A DNA stretch of 6,473 nt, taken from NCBI GenBank assembly GCA_900768035.1, contig CAAGBH010000151.1:1-6473 (forward strand), in the 5' to 3' direction. Both the position numbers and the translations under genes were made by a program. The notes beneath the pieces were generated by a model that was not told the origin of the DNA, searched no databases, and was given only the letters and a program-made list of their open reading frames with translations. Source of the stretch: Clostridia bacterium. Lineage in GTDB: Bacteria; Bacillota; Clostridia; Oscillospirales; Acutalibacteraceae. Shown one piece after another: positions 6,334 through 6,473 of the stretch. Every line of letters starts with the position of its first letter. Position 1 is the stretch's first letter.

Positions 6334-6350
6334 CTTAAAACATTGTTAAG
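6334..6350. repeat. Small inverted repeat in the malQ leader
   Basis: CTTAA at 6334-6338 and TTAAG at 6346-6350 are reverse complements separated by AACATTG. In the mRNA they could form a five-base-pair AU-rich hairpin just upstream of the ribosome binding region. As DNA they could be an operator half-site pair. It is too short and AT-rich to exclude chance. Confidence 0.3.
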
Positions 6351-6409
6351 AATAATTTTCCACCAATAACGAAAACTATACTAAAAGCCGTCTTTGGAAG
6401 AATGTAATT

Positions 6410-6438
6410 ATTTTACAACAAATTATGCGATATTTCAA
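6410..6438 (-). promoter_or_regulatory. Sigma-70/sigma-A type promoter for malQ
   Basis: Read on the minus strand, the -35 box is TTGAAA (6438-6433), the spacer is exactly 17 bases, and the -10 box is TAAAAT (6415-6410). Each box has five of six consensus bases. Transcription would begin near 6403, giving an untranslated leader of about 84 bases before the TTG at 6319. The spacer contains an AAAT...ATTT symmetric stretch that might bind a regulator, which is speculative. No cre-like or MalR-like operator is recognisable. Confidence 0.75.
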
Positions 6439-6473
6439 GTAATGGCTGAATATGCCACCCACGAAGGCGATAC
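6439..6473. other. Right-hand edge, no supported gene
   Basis: These bases lie upstream of the malQ promoter. A short hairpin (TGGC at 6443-6446 with GCCA at 6454-6457) is present. An ATG at 6442 stays open to the window end for about ten codons but has no ribosome binding site. On the minus strand, short frames run in from the edge and stop within or just past the promoter, or in the malQ leader, without recognisable protein character. The identity cannot be decided from this window. Confidence 0.4.

Noticed and set aside
6442..6473. Start of a rightward gene at the window edge
   Set aside because: There is an ATG and about ten open codons, but no Shine-Dalgarno sequence, and the region overlaps the upstream side of the malQ promoter. 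Too short to judge.
1..6473. CRISPR array, insertion sequence, tRNA or phage genes
   Set aside because: No regularly spaced direct repeats, transposase motifs, cloverleaf-like segments or phage proteins were seen on either strand.

Overview
The window is a stretch of AT-rich bacterial chromosome. It most likely comes from an anaerobic Firmicute of the class Clostridia, probably a gut Oscillospirales/Ruminococcaceae-type organism. Four things point there: GGAGG-type ribosome binding sites, a two-subunit (class 1B, PyrK/PyrD) dihydroorotate dehydrogenase, a short S1-repeat protein of a kind I associate with Clostridia, and U-tailed hairpin terminators. The lineage is an inference from gene content, not from a marker gene.

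Positions 1-3737 (+ strand) hold the downstream part of a tightly packed pyrimidine operon: pyrK (only its last 38 codons), pyrD, pyrF, pyrE, pyrB and pyrI. Genes overlap by 1 to 8 bases or are separated by no more than 19 bases. Together they cover the aspartate transcarbamoylase step (PyrB catalytic, PyrI regulatory), dihydroorotate oxidation (PyrD with its Fe-S/flavin electron-transfer partner PyrK), orotate phosphoribosylation (PyrE) and OMP decarboxylation (PyrF). Carbamoyl phosphate synthase and dihydroorotase (pyrC) are not in the window and may lie upstream. A strong hairpin terminator follows pyrI.

Positions 3738-3876 are a short AT-rich intergenic region with a 16-base palindrome, small repeats and a weak promoter candidate. 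Next comes a 308-residue protein made of three S1-type RNA-binding repeats (best start 3877). Its stop codon sits at the base of a short bidirectional terminator. This terminator is shared with the convergent malQ gene (4-alpha-glucanotransferase, minus strand), which has an intact catalytic triad and a non-AUG start. Upstream of malQ, a well-formed sigma-70/sigma-A promoter (TTGAAA, 17 bases, TAAAAT) fires leftward and gives a leader of about 84 bases. The last ~35 bases carry no gene I can support.

No mobile element, CRISPR array, tRNA or rRNA is visible. The window looks like ordinary core metabolism. The least understood part is the S1-repeat protein and its regulatory context. I found no evidence of a new multi-gene system.
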